From assembly GCA_045430345.1 (NCBI GenBank), contig JAILXT010000006.1, positions 62,001 to 126,000 on the forward strand: a stretch of 64,000 nucleotides of DNA, read 5' to 3'. The stretch is from Agarilytica sp045430345. GTDB lineage: Bacteria > Pseudomonadota > Gammaproteobacteria > Pseudomonadales > Cellvibrionaceae. The notes under the pieces are model-generated. The model saw nothing but the letters and a program-made list of their open reading frames with translations, was not told where the DNA came from and did not search any database. The translations under genes were made by a program, and so were the position numbers. Below, one piece after another: positions 34,944 through 44,679 of this stretch (its first letter is position 1; the number at the start of each line of letters is the position of its first letter).

Positions 34944-36872
34944 TTACTTGTCTTCTTTTACTTCTTCAAACTCGGCATCTACGGCGCCGTCGTCTGCGGG
35001 CTGCTCTTGTGCTCCCGCATCAGCAGCACCTTCTGCGCCTTCAGCTTGAGCCGCTTGCTCAGCATAGAGTTTTTGCGCCAAAGTCGTTGAAGCATCCGTA
35101 AGCTCTTTGGTGGCCGCTTCCATCGCTTCTTTGTCATCGCCTTTAACAGCTTCTTCCGCTTTGGTAAGCGCGGCTTCAATAGCAGACTTTTCTTCGTCCG
35201 AGGCTTTATCACCCGCTTCTTCAAGTGTTTTCTTCGTGGCATGAATCAAACCCTCTAGCGTATTACGCGCAGTAACGGTCTCTTCGAATTGGCGATCCGC
35301 TTCAGCATTTGCTTCAGCGTCTTGGACCATTTTATCGATTTCTTCATCGCTCAAACCTGAAGATGCCTTAATGACGATAGACTGTTCTTTACCGGTCGCT
35401 TTATCTTTTGCGGATACGTTCAGAATACCGTTTGCATCAATATCAAAAGTCACTTCAATTTGCGGCATGCCACGCTGTGCGGGCGGAATATCTGCCAAAT
35501 CGAATCGGCCTAATGATTTATTTTGTGTTGCTTGCTTACGCTCGCCCTGCACAACATGAATCGTTACAGCCGTTTGATTATCTTCTGCAGTCGAGAATGT
35601 TTGTGATTTTTTCGTTGGAACAGTCGTGTTCTTTTCGATCAATGGTGTAGCAACGCCACCCATCGTTTCAATACCTAGCGTTAAGGGAGAAACGTCCAAC
35701 AACAAAACATCTTTCACATCACCAGAAAGTACTGCGCCTTGAATCGCCGCACCCATCGCAACAGCTTCATCAGCATTCACATCTTTACGAGGCTCTTTGC
35801 CAAAGAATTCTGCTACTTTTTGCTGAACCATTGGCATACGTGTTTGACCACCCACCAAAATCACATCGTCGATATCACCAACAGAAAGGTCTGCATCTTT
35901 AAGTGCTATCTTTAATGGCTCCAATGAACGGCTTACCAACTCTTCAACCAATGACTCAAGCTTCGCACGCGTTAGCTTAACCACCAAATGCTTAGGACCG
36001 GTTGCATCCGCAGTAATATACGGCAAGTTCACTTCTGTTTGCTGACTAGAAGAGAGTTCGATCTTCGCTTTTTCAGCGGCTTCTTTTAAACGCTGCAAGG
36101 CCAATGGATCGTTGTGAAGATCAATACCATTTGATGATTTGAATTCTGCTGCGAGATATTCAATCAATCGCAAATCGAAATCTTCACCACCAAGGAATGT
36201 ATCACCGTTAGTAGAAAGCACTTCAAATTGATGCTCGCCATCAACGTCGGCGATTTCAATGATCGAGATATCAAACGTACCACCACCAAGGTCATACACA
36301 GCAATCGTGTGGTCACCTTTGGCTTTATCCATACCGTAAGCCAACGCCGCAGCGGTAGGCTCGTTGATAATACGCTTTACTTCTAGACCGGCGATTTTTC
36401 CTGCGTCTTTCGTCGCTTGGCGCTGAGAATCGTTAAAATAGGCCGGCACAGTAATAACCGCTTCCGTTACGGTTTCGCCAAGATACTCTTCAGCCGTCTT
36501 CTTCATCTTCTTCAAGACTTCAGCAGATATTTGTGGCGGTGCTTTTTTATCGCCTTTCGCTTCTACCCATGCGTCACCATTGTCCGCCTTAACAATTTTG
36601 TAAGGGACCATAGAGATATCTTTTTGCACAACGTCATCGGCAAATTTTCGGCCGATCAGACGCTTAACCGCAAAAAGCGTATTGTTTGGATTTGTCACTG
36701 CCTGGCGCTTAGCGCTCTGGCCAACAAGGATTTCGTTGTCATCCGTAAATGCAACGATGGAAGGGGTTGTGCGATCGCCTTCTGCGTTTTCAATAACCTT
36801 CGCTTTTTCACCTTCAAGGACGGATACACAAGAGTTTGTCGTACCCAAATCAATACCAATAATCTTACCCAT
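34944..36872 (-). CDS. dnaK: Chaperone protein DnaK (Hsp70)
   Basis: ATP-dependent chaperone. 642 residues from the ATG at 36872 (MGKIIGIDLGTTNSCVSV), preferred over an in-frame TTG 12 bases upstream because GGAGAG precedes it by 6 bases. Nucleotide-binding motifs IGIDLGTTNS, AVYDLGGGTFDISI and VGGQTRMPMVQ; the substrate domain and the C-terminal lid follow, ending EFEEVKEDK. Downstream of grpE and upstream of dnaJ. Confidence 0.98.
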   Translation of the reverse strand: MGKIIGIDLGTTNSCVSVLEGEKAKVIENAEGDRTTPSIVAFTDDNEILVGQSAKRQAVTNPNNTLFAVKRLIGRKFADDVVQKDISMVPYKIVKADNGDAWVEAKGDKKAPPQISAEVLKKMKKTAEEYLGETVTEAVITVPAYFNDSQRQATKDAGKIAGLEVKRIINEPTAAALAYGMDKAKGDHTIAVYDLGGGTFDISIIEIADVDGEHQFEVLSTNGDTFLGGEDFDLRLIEYLAAEFKSSNGIDLHNDPLALQRLKEAAEKAKIELSSSQQTEVNLPYITADATGPKHLVVKLTRAKLESLVEELVSRSLEPLKIALKDADLSVGDIDDVILVGGQTRMPMVQQKVAEFFGKEPRKDVNADEAVAMGAAIQGAVLSGDVKDVLLLDVSPLTLGIETMGGVATPLIEKNTTVPTKKSQTFSTAEDNQTAVTIHVVQGERKQATQNKSLGRFDLADIPPAQRGMPQIEVTFDIDANGILNVSAKDKATGKEQSIVIKASSGLSDEEIDKMVQDAEANAEADRQFEETVTARNTLEGLIHATKKTLEEAGDKASDEEKSAIEAALTKAEEAVKGDDKEAMEAATKELTDASTTLAQKLYAEQAAQAEGAEGAADAGAQEQPADDGAVDAEFEEVKEDK

Positions 36873-36995
36873 TACTCTCTCCAATTCTTTCTATTTTGCC
36901 TATCAGGCCAAAACTTTAGGCGCCTGCTATCAAGCCCTGCGCCTGTTGAGTGTTAATATTTGTTCTAGCCGTACATTTTCAAGGGTTATCTGCGT

Positions 36996-37571
36996 TTATT
37001 CTGCAGCTTTTGACACAACAACCATTGCCGGACGCACAAGACGACCGTGTAAGGTGTAACCTTTCTGGAAAACATTGATCACAGTGTTTGGTTCCACATC
37101 AGGATTGGGCACCATCGTCATCGCTTGATGAAGCTCAGGATTAAACGGCTCACCCTCAGGATCAATTGGCTCTACCTTCTGGCGGTTAAGCCCATCTACC
37201 AGGGTTTTCAATGTCAGCTCAACGCCTTCAACGACGGAGCTCACTTCAACACCTTCAGCAGTAGAGGCGTCAATAGCTCGCTCTAAGTTATCCACTACAG
37301 GCAACATATCATTGATAATTTTCTCAACGCCGAATTTATGTGCCTTTTCTACGTCTTGCTCAGCGCGTCGACGAATATTCTGAGCCTCAGCAGCGGCACG
37401 TAGCGACTGCTCTTTCGCTTGAGCGAGCTCAGCGCGCAGACTTTCGACCTCAGCCAGCAACGCTTCTGTGCTTGAGGCCTCGTTGGTTTCCGCAGATTGA
37501 CTATCAAGCGTAACTTGATCGTCCTCCAACCCATCTAGGGTGTTGTTTTCCGGTTCTTGTTCGTTACTCAC
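36996..37571 (-). CDS. grpE: Nucleotide exchange factor GrpE
   Basis: Releases ADP from DnaK. 191 residues. The start is a GTG at 37571 (reading MSNEQEPENN) chosen because GGAG lies 7 bases upstream; the open frame extends further but without such a site. A long N-terminal coiled coil (AEVESLRAELAQAKEQSL) is followed by the beta domain with GVEKIINDMLPVVDNLERAI and the C-terminal NTVINVFQKGYTLHGRLVRPA signature. Preceded by a sigma-32-like promoter; divergent from recN. Confidence 0.97.
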   Translation of the reverse strand: MSNEQEPENNTLDGLEDDQVTLDSQSAETNEASSTEALLAEVESLRAELAQAKEQSLRAAAEAQNIRRRAEQDVEKAHKFGVEKIINDMLPVVDNLERAIDASTAEGVEVSSVVEGVELTLKTLVDGLNRQKVEPIDPEGEPFNPELHQAMTMVPNPDVEPNTVINVFQKGYTLHGRLVRPAMVVVSKAAE

Positions 37572-37613
37572 GATGTTCTCCAGGTTTTCTCTAACTTTGC
37601 TAACTGCCGTGGA

Positions 37614-37642
37614 ATATGGGGGCAAGCGGTGAAAATTCCAAG
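37614..37642 (-). promoter_or_regulatory. Sigma-32-like heat-shock promoter of grpE-dnaK-dnaJ
   Basis: On the minus strand CTTGGAA (consensus CTTGAAA) and CCCCATAT (consensus CCCCATNT), separated by 14 bases. It lies about 45 bases upstream of the grpE GTG. Confidence 0.7.
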
Positions 37643-37659
37643 ATTAAAAGTAAAATTGC

Positions 37660-37689
37660 TTAACCACTGTATGAAATAACAGTTATACT
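37660..37689 (+). promoter_or_regulatory. recN promoter with LexA box
   Basis: The LexA box CTGTATGAAATAACAG (37667-37682) matches CTGT-N8-ACAG exactly. It sits between a -35-like TTAACC (37660) and a -10 TATACT (37684), 18-base spacing, so LexA would block polymerase. A second CTGT half-site starts at 37688. This is expected SOS control of recN. Confidence 0.8.
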
Positions 37690-37722
37690 GTACAAAAAAC
37701 CACACCTGCTTGAGGGCGTGCC

Positions 37723-39396
37723 ATGCTGACCCACTTACATATCAAAAACTTCACATTGGTAGACCAGCTAGACATAGAGCTTCATGAAGGCCTTACAACC
37801 ATTACCGGCGAGACAGGCGCCGGTAAATCAATGATTTTGGATGCCCTTGGCGTAACACTTGGCGAACGCACAGACGCCAGTAAAGTGAAAGCCGGCGCCG
37901 AGCGCGCTGAAATTCACGCAAGTTTCGATATTTCAAAATTGGATTTTGTGCAAAAGTGGTTACAGGACAACGACTTACGACCGGACGACGCCATTGACGA
38001 ATGCATATTACGCCGAGTGATTACTGCAGAAGGGCGCTCACGAGCATACATCAACGGCCAAACGGTAACACTGCAACAACTAAAGGCGCTGGGTGAAAAT
38101 CTCATTGATATTCACAACCAGCACGAGCATCAGTCCCTACTCTCCCCCAACACCCATCGCCGATTGCTTGATGATTTCGCAGGCGTGCAAACCTTGGCAC
38201 ATTCGGTAAAAACCACTTATCTAGAATGGCAATCCATCGCCGATAAACTTGAGCGCGTGCAAACAGAAGGTGCCGAGATGAATGCGCGCTTCCAGTTGCT
38301 AAGCTACCAGGTTGACGAACTGGAACAGCTTGACCTCCAAGCAGGAGAACTCGAACAACTCGAACGAGAACAGCGGCTGCTGGGCAATGTGGAGAAAACG
38401 CAAGAAAACTGCCAAAACGTCATCGATATCTGCGGGAATGATGGTGTTGGGCTCAGAGACCGCATCAATCAAGCGATACGCCTGATCCAAGAGCTGCCCG
38501 AAAAGCCACAAAGCCTGGTCGAAGTAGAACAATTACTTGAAAATGCAGGTATTAATATCAGCGAAGCACAATCCGATTTGGAGCACTTCGCCGATAACTG
38601 TGAACATAACCCCGCACGCTTGGTTGAGGTGGATGCACGTCTTAACAGTATCTATGAAATCGCGCGAAAGCATCATGTCTCCCCAGAGAACCTCGTCGAG
38701 CAACACCAAAAGCTCGCGGCTGAACTGACCACGTTGGTCAGTGGCGATGAGATGACAGAAAGCCTCACCGAAGCGCTTGAGGAAAAACGCACAAACTACA
38801 AGAAACTGGCCAATAAACTGAGCACGCAACGGGGCAAAGCCGCAAAAAAATTGTCCTCTGCCGTTAATCAAAAGCTAAATCAATTAGCGATGGAACGAGC
38901 AAATCTCGATATCCAGCTAACCCCAGGTAACGGCACCCCCACCCGTCATGGTAATGAGCGAGTGGAGTTCTTAATCAGCACCAATCCTGGTCTCCCCGCT
39001 CAAGCCTTACAACGCGTAGCCTCTGGCGGCGAGCTATCTCGTATCAGCTTGGCAATTCAGGTTGTGACGGCAGCAACCTCGACCATCCCCACCCTCGTCT
39101 TTGATGAAGTCGATGTTGGAATAGGCGGCACTACAGGGGATGTCGTGGGATTAATGCTGAGCGAGCTGGGCACAAAAGGGCAAATTTTTTGCGTAACTCA
39201 CCTGGCCCAAGTGGCCAGTAAGGCACACCATCACCTACGTGCCGAAAAACAGGTCACCAAGAAAGGCGCCAGCTCCACGCTCACAACCGTAGAAGGAGAA
39301 GAAAAAGTCATCGAGATCGCGCGCATGATGGGCGGCCTTATTGACTCGAAACAATCGCTAGATCACGCCAAACAGATGCTGGAAACAGCCGGATAA
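37723..39396 (+). CDS. recN: DNA repair protein RecN
   Basis: SMC-like ATPase for double-strand break repair. 557 residues. N-terminal LTTITGETGAGKSMILDAL (Walker A), coiled-coil arms through the middle (DELEQLDLQAGELEQLE), and C-terminal signature VASGGELSRISLAIQVV with Walker B PTLVFDEVDVGIGG. Starts MLTHLHIKNFTLVDQLD. SOS-controlled by the box described at 37667. Divergent from grpE. Confidence 0.98.
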   Translation: MLTHLHIKNFTLVDQLDIELHEGLTTITGETGAGKSMILDALGVTLGERTDASKVKAGAERAEIHASFDISKLDFVQKWLQDNDLRPDDAIDECILRRVITAEGRSRAYINGQTVTLQQLKALGENLIDIHNQHEHQSLLSPNTHRRLLDDFAGVQTLAHSVKTTYLEWQSIADKLERVQTEGAEMNARFQLLSYQVDELEQLDLQAGELEQLEREQRLLGNVEKTQENCQNVIDICGNDGVGLRDRINQAIRLIQELPEKPQSLVEVEQLLENAGINISEAQSDLEHFADNCEHNPARLVEVDARLNSIYEIARKHHVSPENLVEQHQKLAAELTTLVSGDEMTESLTEALEEKRTNYKKLANKLSTQRGKAAKKLSSAVNQKLNQLAMERANLDIQLTPGNGTPTRHGNERVEFLISTNPGLPAQALQRVASGGELSRISLAIQVVTAATSTIPTLVFDEVDVGIGGTTGDVVGLMLSELGTKGQIFCVTHLAQVASKAHHHLRAEKQVTKKGASSTLTTVEGEEKVIEIARMMGGLIDSKQSLDHAKQMLETAG

Positions 39397-39483
39397 TTAA
39401 GGATGAAGATTCAGAAGGAAGGGATAATGGGGAAGGTATGTAATAGAGGAAGTGAGGTTACCCCAACCCCCTCATATTGTTAC

Positions 39484-39891
39484 TTACTTTTTAGGTTTTA
39501 CGTACAGAACTAAGTTGTGCCCGCTAATTTCGTAGCCGTGCTTCTCGGCGATCGCTTCCTGCAATTCTTCAATGCGCTCATCATGAAACTCGATCACGTT
39601 CCCAGTTTCGATGCATACCATGTGGTCGTGATGCTCACCACGGTCCAGCTCAAAGACCGAATGGCCACCATCAAAGTTGTGGCGCGCAACAAGGCCAGCA
39701 TCTTCAAACTGGGTTAATACGCGATATACCGTCGCCAACCCAACATCTTCCCCAGCTTCCAGCAACGCTTTGTAGACATCTTCAGCACTTAAATGCCGTT
39801 GATTGGAATTTTCTAGGATTTGAAGGATCTTAACCCTCGGTAAAGTCACCTTTAGACCAGCTTTTCGCAGTTCTTGATTCTCTATTGCCAT
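39484..39891 (-). CDS. fur: Ferric uptake regulator Fur
   Basis: Iron-responsive repressor. 135 residues. N-terminal winged helix (KAGLKVTLPRVKILQILE, LATVYRVLTQFEDAGLV) and metal-binding dimer domain (HHDHMVCIETGNVIEF, EKHGYEISGHNLVLY). There is no second CxxC pair near the C-terminus, as in many gammaproteobacterial Fur proteins. Divergent from bamE; probably controls iron genes such as the receptor locus near 45-52 kb, though no clear Fur box was found there. Confidence 0.97.
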   Translation of the reverse strand: MAIENQELRKAGLKVTLPRVKILQILENSNQRHLSAEDVYKALLEAGEDVGLATVYRVLTQFEDAGLVARHNFDGGHSVFELDRGEHHDHMVCIETGNVIEFHDERIEELQEAIAEKHGYEISGHNLVLYVKPKK

Positions 39892-40029
39892 CGCTGATCG
39901 GCCTCCAGGGGCTTTTAAAGTTCGTTCATCATGATATTGGTAAGTATTGCTATCTGCGTCACATGTATTGTTGCGACGTGAATAGACCGGTATTATCCAC
40001 GCCCAGACTGTTGTCGGAAAGCCCTAATA

Positions 40030-40431
40030 ATGCAAATCGTTACATCTTTCAGCTTAATATTGTTTCTTTTGGCCTTAAGCGCTTGCTCCTCGCTTAAATT
40101 CCCTGGGGTATATCGCATTCCCATTCAACAAGGGAATTACATAGAAGAAGCCATGGTGCAAAAACTGAAGCCAGGCCAAACCAAACGTCAGGTCCGCTTT
40201 ATTCTCGGCACCCCTATGGTTGAAGACACCTTTAACCAAGATCGCTGGGACTATTACTACAATGTGAAGCGCGGCGAGAAACATATCGAGACGAATCACT
40301 TTATCGTGCACTTCGAAGGCGACATTCTGACGCGATGGGAAGGCGACTACAAACTCAGCTCCGGCGTCATACAAGAAGAGCGTAAAGAAGCATTGAAAAA
40401 AACTAAGCAACAAGAGGAAGCCAAGCTTTAA
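40030..40431 (+). CDS. bamE: Outer membrane assembly lipoprotein BamE
   Basis: Component of the BAM complex. 133 residues. Lipobox ALSAC after a signal peptide (SFSLILFLLALS), then the SmpA/OmlA domain (VYRIPIQQGNYIEEAMVQKL, GQTKRQVRFILGTPMVED, RWDYYYNVKRGEK). The Lys-rich tail is typical. Divergent from fur, convergent with rnfH. Confidence 0.96.
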   Translation: MQIVTSFSLILFLLALSACSSLKFPGVYRIPIQQGNYIEEAMVQKLKPGQTKRQVRFILGTPMVEDTFNQDRWDYYYNVKRGEKHIETNHFIVHFEGDILTRWEGDYKLSSGVIQEERKEALKKTKQQEEAKL

Positions 40432-40459
40432 AGCAGCTCTCTCCCCCCCTATAAAAAAC

Positions 40460-40490
40460 AATTATCCCCATAAATACTGTGGGGATAATT
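40460..40490. terminator. Bidirectional terminator between bamE and rnfH
   Basis: Perfect 11-bp stem AATTATCCCCA/TGGGGATAATT with a 9-base loop, flanked by A and T runs. It lies between the stops of the two convergent genes. Confidence 0.85.
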
Positions 40491-40519
40491 ATTTAAACGA
40501 AAAACCTTTTTCCGGCTAA

Positions 40520-40861
40520 CTACTTTTGCGCATCCAACAAGGCTTTCTCAGCAGCTTTTTGTTCCGCCCTACGACGTCTCACTTCTTTCGGGTCAGAGAT
40601 TAACGGCCGATAAATTTCTACACGATCACCGGCCTGTAATACATACTCTTTAGCAGGCTTTAACCCCTTCGTTCCCAGTGACTGGCCGAAAAGTCCCATT
40701 TTAGAATTCTCTATATCAAGATCAGGAAAATAATCGGTAATTTTCGATTTGCACACAGCGACGTAAGCCGTTGTGCCCGGCTCGACCAGCATGGTAATAA
40801 TTTTTTGTTTATCGGGCAGTGCATACGCAATCTCTACCGAGATCGGTTCTATATCTGTCAT
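40520..40861 (-). CDS. rnfH: RnfH-family (UPF0125) ubiquitin-fold protein
   Basis: 113 residues from the ATG at 40861 (MTDIEPISVEIAYALPDKQK); an in-frame start 11 codons upstream is not preferred. Beta-grasp fold family UPF0125, signature EIAYALPDKQKI and GDRVEIYRPLISDPKEVRRRR at the C-terminus. Paired with ratA as in most gammaproteobacteria. Biochemical role unclear. Confidence 0.93.
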   Translation of the reverse strand: MTDIEPISVEIAYALPDKQKIITMLVEPGTTAYVAVCKSKITDYFPDLDIENSKMGLFGQSLGTKGLKPAKEYVLQAGDRVEIYRPLISDPKEVRRRRAEQKAAEKALLDAQK

Positions 40862-40921
40862 ACATTGAAGTCCAAATAAGCGCTTAAATTTCACTAGCGC
40901 AAAGTCTTACGAATTTAAAAA

Positions 40922-41359
40922 TCAGTTTTCGGAATATTGTTCAGCGGCACGACGACACATTGCATCCACCTGCTCAGAGGCCACTTTTTCAAATACTTTG
41001 CCAGCCGTTTTCGTCAATAGTGCATTTGAAAACTCGAACTCTAACCAAAAAACCACTTTACATGCGCTCTCGGAAAGCCCCTGAAATGACCACTCGCCAC
41101 ACAACACTTTGAAAGGCCCATCCTCTAAGAACAAACCAATAGTATGGGGGCAATTCAACGTATTACGGGTAACAAAAGATTGCTTTAATCCCGCCTTATT
41201 GAGATCAAGGCGAGCGACCATGCTAATCTCGCTCGCACTTATAATTTCCGCACCTGCGCAACCTGGAACAAACTCTGGGTAACTCGCCACATCATTTACC
41301 ACATCGAACATCTGCTGGCATGAATACATTACCAGAGCACTGCGCTCAATTCGCTTCAC
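40922..41359 (-). CDS. ratA: Ribosome-associated RatA/COQ10-like START protein
   Basis: 145 residues from a GTG at 41359 (reading MKRIERSALVMYS). SRPBCC/START-type fold (MFDVVNDVASYPEFVPGC, LDLNKAGLKQSFVTRNTL). In E. coli RatA inhibits 70S formation; other homologues bind ubiquinone. Conserved beside rnfH and smpB, here separated from smpB by a transporter gene. Confidence 0.9.
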   Translation of the reverse strand: MKRIERSALVMYSCQQMFDVVNDVASYPEFVPGCAGAEIISASEISMVARLDLNKAGLKQSFVTRNTLNCPHTIGLFLEDGPFKVLCGEWSFQGLSESACKVVFWLEFEFSNALLTKTAGKVFEKVASEQVDAMCRRAAEQYSEN

Positions 41360-41402
41360 AATATTTTACTCTTTAGATAGGCCACTCATTCACTCCTCTC
41401 AC

Positions 41403-42776
41403 CTACCCCGCAAAGGTATGATAAAGCGTCCAAGCAAATACAATAATCACGAGCACAGGAGAAATGTAACGGACAACGAACAACCATATATCCAACATTG
41501 GATGCCCTTCAGCATCCATTTCCGAGGCCAATACCTTCTTCGACATTAGCCACCCCACAAACACCGCTATAAATAATCCGCCCAAAGGCAACATCACTTG
41601 AGACGTTAAGAAATCAAGGAAATCAAAAGGTGTTTTACCAAGTAATATAGCCGGCTTAAAATCAGACAGAATATTGAATGACAACCCGCAACTAATACCC
41701 AAAGCCCACGCAGAACCACCGAGTAACAAGGTGGCGGTAACACGGTTAAATTTGCCGGTTTCGACCAACCAAGCAACACCGGGCTCTATAAGCGATACCG
41801 CCGAACTCCATGCGGCAATAACAATTAGCACGAAAAAGATCGTTCCAAAAAACGTTCCCCCCGGCATATTCCCGAACGCCACAGGAAGACTCTGGAAGAG
41901 AAGACCTGGCCCGCTACCGGCCGCCATCCCATGACTAAATACAATCGGGAAAATACACATCCCAGCGACTAGCGCAATAAACGTATCGAGCAGCCCGACA
42001 GTGACAACCGTTTTACCGATATTTGCATGGGCAGGCATATAAGCCCCATAAGCCATGATTGCGCCCATCCCCAAACTCAAGGTAAAAAACGCATGCCCCA
42101 TCGCAATTAACACGCCTTTACCCGTCAATTGATCTACTTTAAAGCTGAACATAAACGTCAATGCTTGCTCGAACTCCCCTTGGAGTGCGCCATAGATTAA
42201 CAAGAGCAACAACATGGCAAACAATATGGGCATAAGCACCCGAGCCACCATTGCCAAGCCCTTGGTGACACCCGCCATTACCACCCCGACGGTAATGATC
42301 GTAAATACCGTATGCCAGCCCAAAAGTGCCGTATTGTTACCAAGGAGGCCACCAAAAAAACTTTCGGCCTGCTCACCGGTAGCCCCAGAAAAGGTACCTG
42401 ACGCAATCGTAAATACGTAATGTAAGGCCCAGCCCGCCACAACGCTATAAAACGCCATGATGAACAAGCCCGCTAACACACCACTCCAACCAATCGCCGT
42501 CCAGCCACGGTGCAAGCTGGCTTCTTCGGTCACGAACTTCATCGAATTAATGGGACTCATACGTCCTCGGCGCCCTATCAACACCTCCGCGACCATAATA
42601 GGGATGCCTATAACCGCTATACACAAAAGGTAAATCAAGACAAAAGCACCGCCGCCGTTTTCGCCAGTGATATAAGGGAATTTCCAGATATTACCGAGGC
42701 CGACCGCCGAGCCCGTCGCAGCAAGAATGAAAGTCCATCGACTAGACCAAACACCATGCATGTGTTGTTTTGACAT
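41403..42776 (-). CDS. Sodium-dependent transporter (NSS/SNF family)
   Basis: 457 residues, about eleven to twelve predicted membrane spans. NSS signature near the N-terminus: WTFILAATGSAVGLGNIWKF with GENGGGAF. Other conserved stretches are GALQGEFEQALTFMF and WSSAVSLIEPGVAWLVE. These transporters take up amino acids or related substrates with sodium, which suits a marine host; the substrate cannot be told. Inserted between ratA and smpB. Confidence 0.93.
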   Translation of the reverse strand: MSKQHMHGVWSSRWTFILAATGSAVGLGNIWKFPYITGENGGGAFVLIYLLCIAVIGIPIMVAEVLIGRRGRMSPINSMKFVTEEASLHRGWTAIGWSGVLAGLFIMAFYSVVAGWALHYVFTIASGTFSGATGEQAESFFGGLLGNNTALLGWHTVFTIITVGVVMAGVTKGLAMVARVLMPILFAMLLLLLIYGALQGEFEQALTFMFSFKVDQLTGKGVLIAMGHAFFTLSLGMGAIMAYGAYMPAHANIGKTVVTVGLLDTFIALVAGMCIFPIVFSHGMAAGSGPGLLFQSLPVAFGNMPGGTFFGTIFFVLIVIAAWSSAVSLIEPGVAWLVETGKFNRVTATLLLGGSAWALGISCGLSFNILSDFKPAILLGKTPFDFLDFLTSQVMLPLGGLFIAVFVGWLMSKKVLASEMDAEGHPMLDIWLFVVRYISPVLVIIVFAWTLYHTFAG

Positions 42777-42908
42777 GATTGAGCTACCCCAGATGCTTTT
42801 TTCTGTTTTCGCGCATTGTACCCAAGTCCCCCCCTATTCACACCCCGACCGCCACTTACACCGATTTGCAGTGGTGAAAGCATGATGCCCACCCTATAAT
42901 GCGCAACT

Positions 42909-43394
42909 ATGAGCAAAGCAAACAAAAAGAAAAAGCCGACGAATACCACGATCGCCCAAAACCGCCGAGCAAGGCGCGATTATTTCCTAGAAGAAAAAAT
43001 AGAAGCCGGGCTCGCACTTACCGGATGGGAAGTCAAAGCCTTAAGGGCTGGGCGAGGACAACTCACCGATAGCTACGTCGTATTCAAAGATAGTGAAGCT
43101 TGGCTAATGGGGGCTCAAATTCAGCCCTTACCGGAAGCATCCACACACTTCGTTACCGAACCCACACGCATGCGGAAGCTGCTCTTGCAAAGCCGGCAGA
43201 TCAGCAAGCTTCAAGAAGCCAATGAACAAAAAGGCTACACAATTGTTGTGACCGCAATGTATTGGAAACAGCACTTAGTGAAATGCGAAGTTTGCCTCGC
43301 GAAAGGTAAACAGATGCACGACAAACGGCAGACAGAAAAAGAACGTGACTGGAGTGTTCAAAAACAGCGCGCAATGCGTGATCACAACAAGTGA
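42909..43394 (+). CDS. smpB: SsrA-binding protein SmpB
   Basis: Partner of tmRNA in trans-translation and ribosome rescue. 161 residues. Characteristic motifs NRRARRDYFLEEKIEAGLAL, GWEVKALRAGRGQLTDSYV and VKCEVCLAKGKQMHDKRQTE, plus a basic C-terminal tail. The tmRNA gene ssrA is about 9 kb away at 52552 rather than adjacent. Confidence 0.97.
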   Translation: MSKANKKKKPTNTTIAQNRRARRDYFLEEKIEAGLALTGWEVKALRAGRGQLTDSYVVFKDSEAWLMGAQIQPLPEASTHFVTEPTRMRKLLLQSRQISKLQEANEQKGYTIVVTAMYWKQHLVKCEVCLAKGKQMHDKRQTEKERDWSVQKQRAMRDHNK

Positions 43395-43538
43395 TTGAAG
43401 AACGAAAGAAAGGTTCTATCGCGATACTAGATTGGATAAAGTGTTACGCGACGTACCCGGTCCCTTACTTCGTTACGCTTTATAGTGGGCTATTTGCCTT
43501 AAAAAATCAGCAGGAAAAATAGAACCTGGCATAAAGCA

Positions 43539-44564
43539 CTAGCCTTCTTTGGAGTAAAGATACACCACATTATTCACGACGTCATTTCGCGACTCTAAAT
43601 CCAATGCTTCTTCCAACATCCGTAACATTGTTTCAAAACTAGAAACCTGAATAACCGCCGCAACCTTTTTATTCGCCAACTCTTCACTTCCTAGCTCTAT
43701 ACGTGTTGAGAAGTATCGATTCACCTCGCTTACTACATCCTGAAGCGTGTCATCTCTGAAGACTAAGCTTTTTGTCCGCCAGCCTAAAGCTGCAGAAGCA
43801 TCGACACTCTCAACCAATGGCGTTTCATCAACCAGCTCAATTACGGCTTGCTGATTACGACGTAAAGTAACATCGGCGTCGAATGATGCAGCATCAATCT
43901 CTGGGGTATCTTGGTTGTCGATCCCAACAGCGCCCTCCAGAACAGTAACAACGGTCTTATCACCCGAGTCACGCACATTAAACTGAGTACCGAGTACACG
44001 CACAAGCCCCGCGTTGGTGTGTACATCAAATGATCGGCCCGGAGATTTAGCGATATCGAAAAACACCTCACCACGAACCAGGTAAACAATTCGCTCACCT
44101 CTAGATATCGCTGTTGTGACCTCAGAATTCGTATTCAACACCAAAACCGAACCATCGGAGAGAAGCACTTCTCGCTGCTCACCCACACCGGTTTGATAAT
44201 GGCCCATTTCCGGCTCGCCACCACTAATATGCCAATAACCACCAAAACCAAGTGCGACAACCAACAGACCAGCCATGCCGACTTGTGCCCACGAACCGAA
44301 ACCAAGCCAACCAGCCCAATCAATGCCTAGCGTAGAAACTCGCTGCGAGGATACGGGGACTTTAACCTGAGCCATCACAGACCCACGCTCCCAGTTCTCT
44401 TCAGCTTGAATATAGGCCGCCTGATGATGAGGAGAAGCATCCAGCCACGCAAAAAACTCCGCCTCTTTTTCAGTGGTGAAATTGGGTGAATCGAGCATAA
44501 CAAGCCAATATTCGGCTTGCTCTTGATACTTGCTCAAATTATCTTTTGAACCGACGCTGTTCAT
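43539..44564 (-). CDS. FecR-type anti-sigma/transmembrane signalling protein
   Basis: 341 residues. N-terminal DUF4880-type cytoplasmic domain (AEYWLVMLDSPNFTTEKEAE, AAYIQAEENWERG), one membrane span (about 92-113, VGMAGLLVVALGFGGYW), FecR periplasmic domain (REVLLSDGSVLVLNTNSEV, VRGEVFFDIAKSPGRSFDV) and a C-terminal STN-like domain (LQDVVSEVNRYFSTRIELG). It should hold the neighbouring ECF sigma factor until a receptor signals. 115 bases downstream of the sigma gene. Confidence 0.93.
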   Translation of the reverse strand: MNSVGSKDNLSKYQEQAEYWLVMLDSPNFTTEKEAEFFAWLDASPHHQAAYIQAEENWERGSVMAQVKVPVSSQRVSTLGIDWAGWLGFGSWAQVGMAGLLVVALGFGGYWHISGGEPEMGHYQTGVGEQREVLLSDGSVLVLNTNSEVTTAISRGERIVYLVRGEVFFDIAKSPGRSFDVHTNAGLVRVLGTQFNVRDSGDKTVVTVLEGAVGIDNQDTPEIDAASFDADVTLRRNQQAVIELVDETPLVESVDASAALGWRTKSLVFRDDTLQDVVSEVNRYFSTRIELGSEELANKKVAAVIQVSSFETMLRMLEEALDLESRNDVVNNVVYLYSKEG

Positions 44565-44679
44565 ATGACTCTCAGCTTACTCACCCAAAAACCAAAAAGC
44601 TGGCCTTTGAGCGCAAAATTACCGTTTTTAGCGACAAATTCCCCCGATATCTGCACTGCATAACGTTTAAACACTTATA

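Noticed and set aside
36417..36956. Open frame of 179 codons on the plus strand opposite dnaK
   Set aside because: It is antisense to a conserved, intact dnaK and has no recognisable domain; a shadow of the codon pattern.
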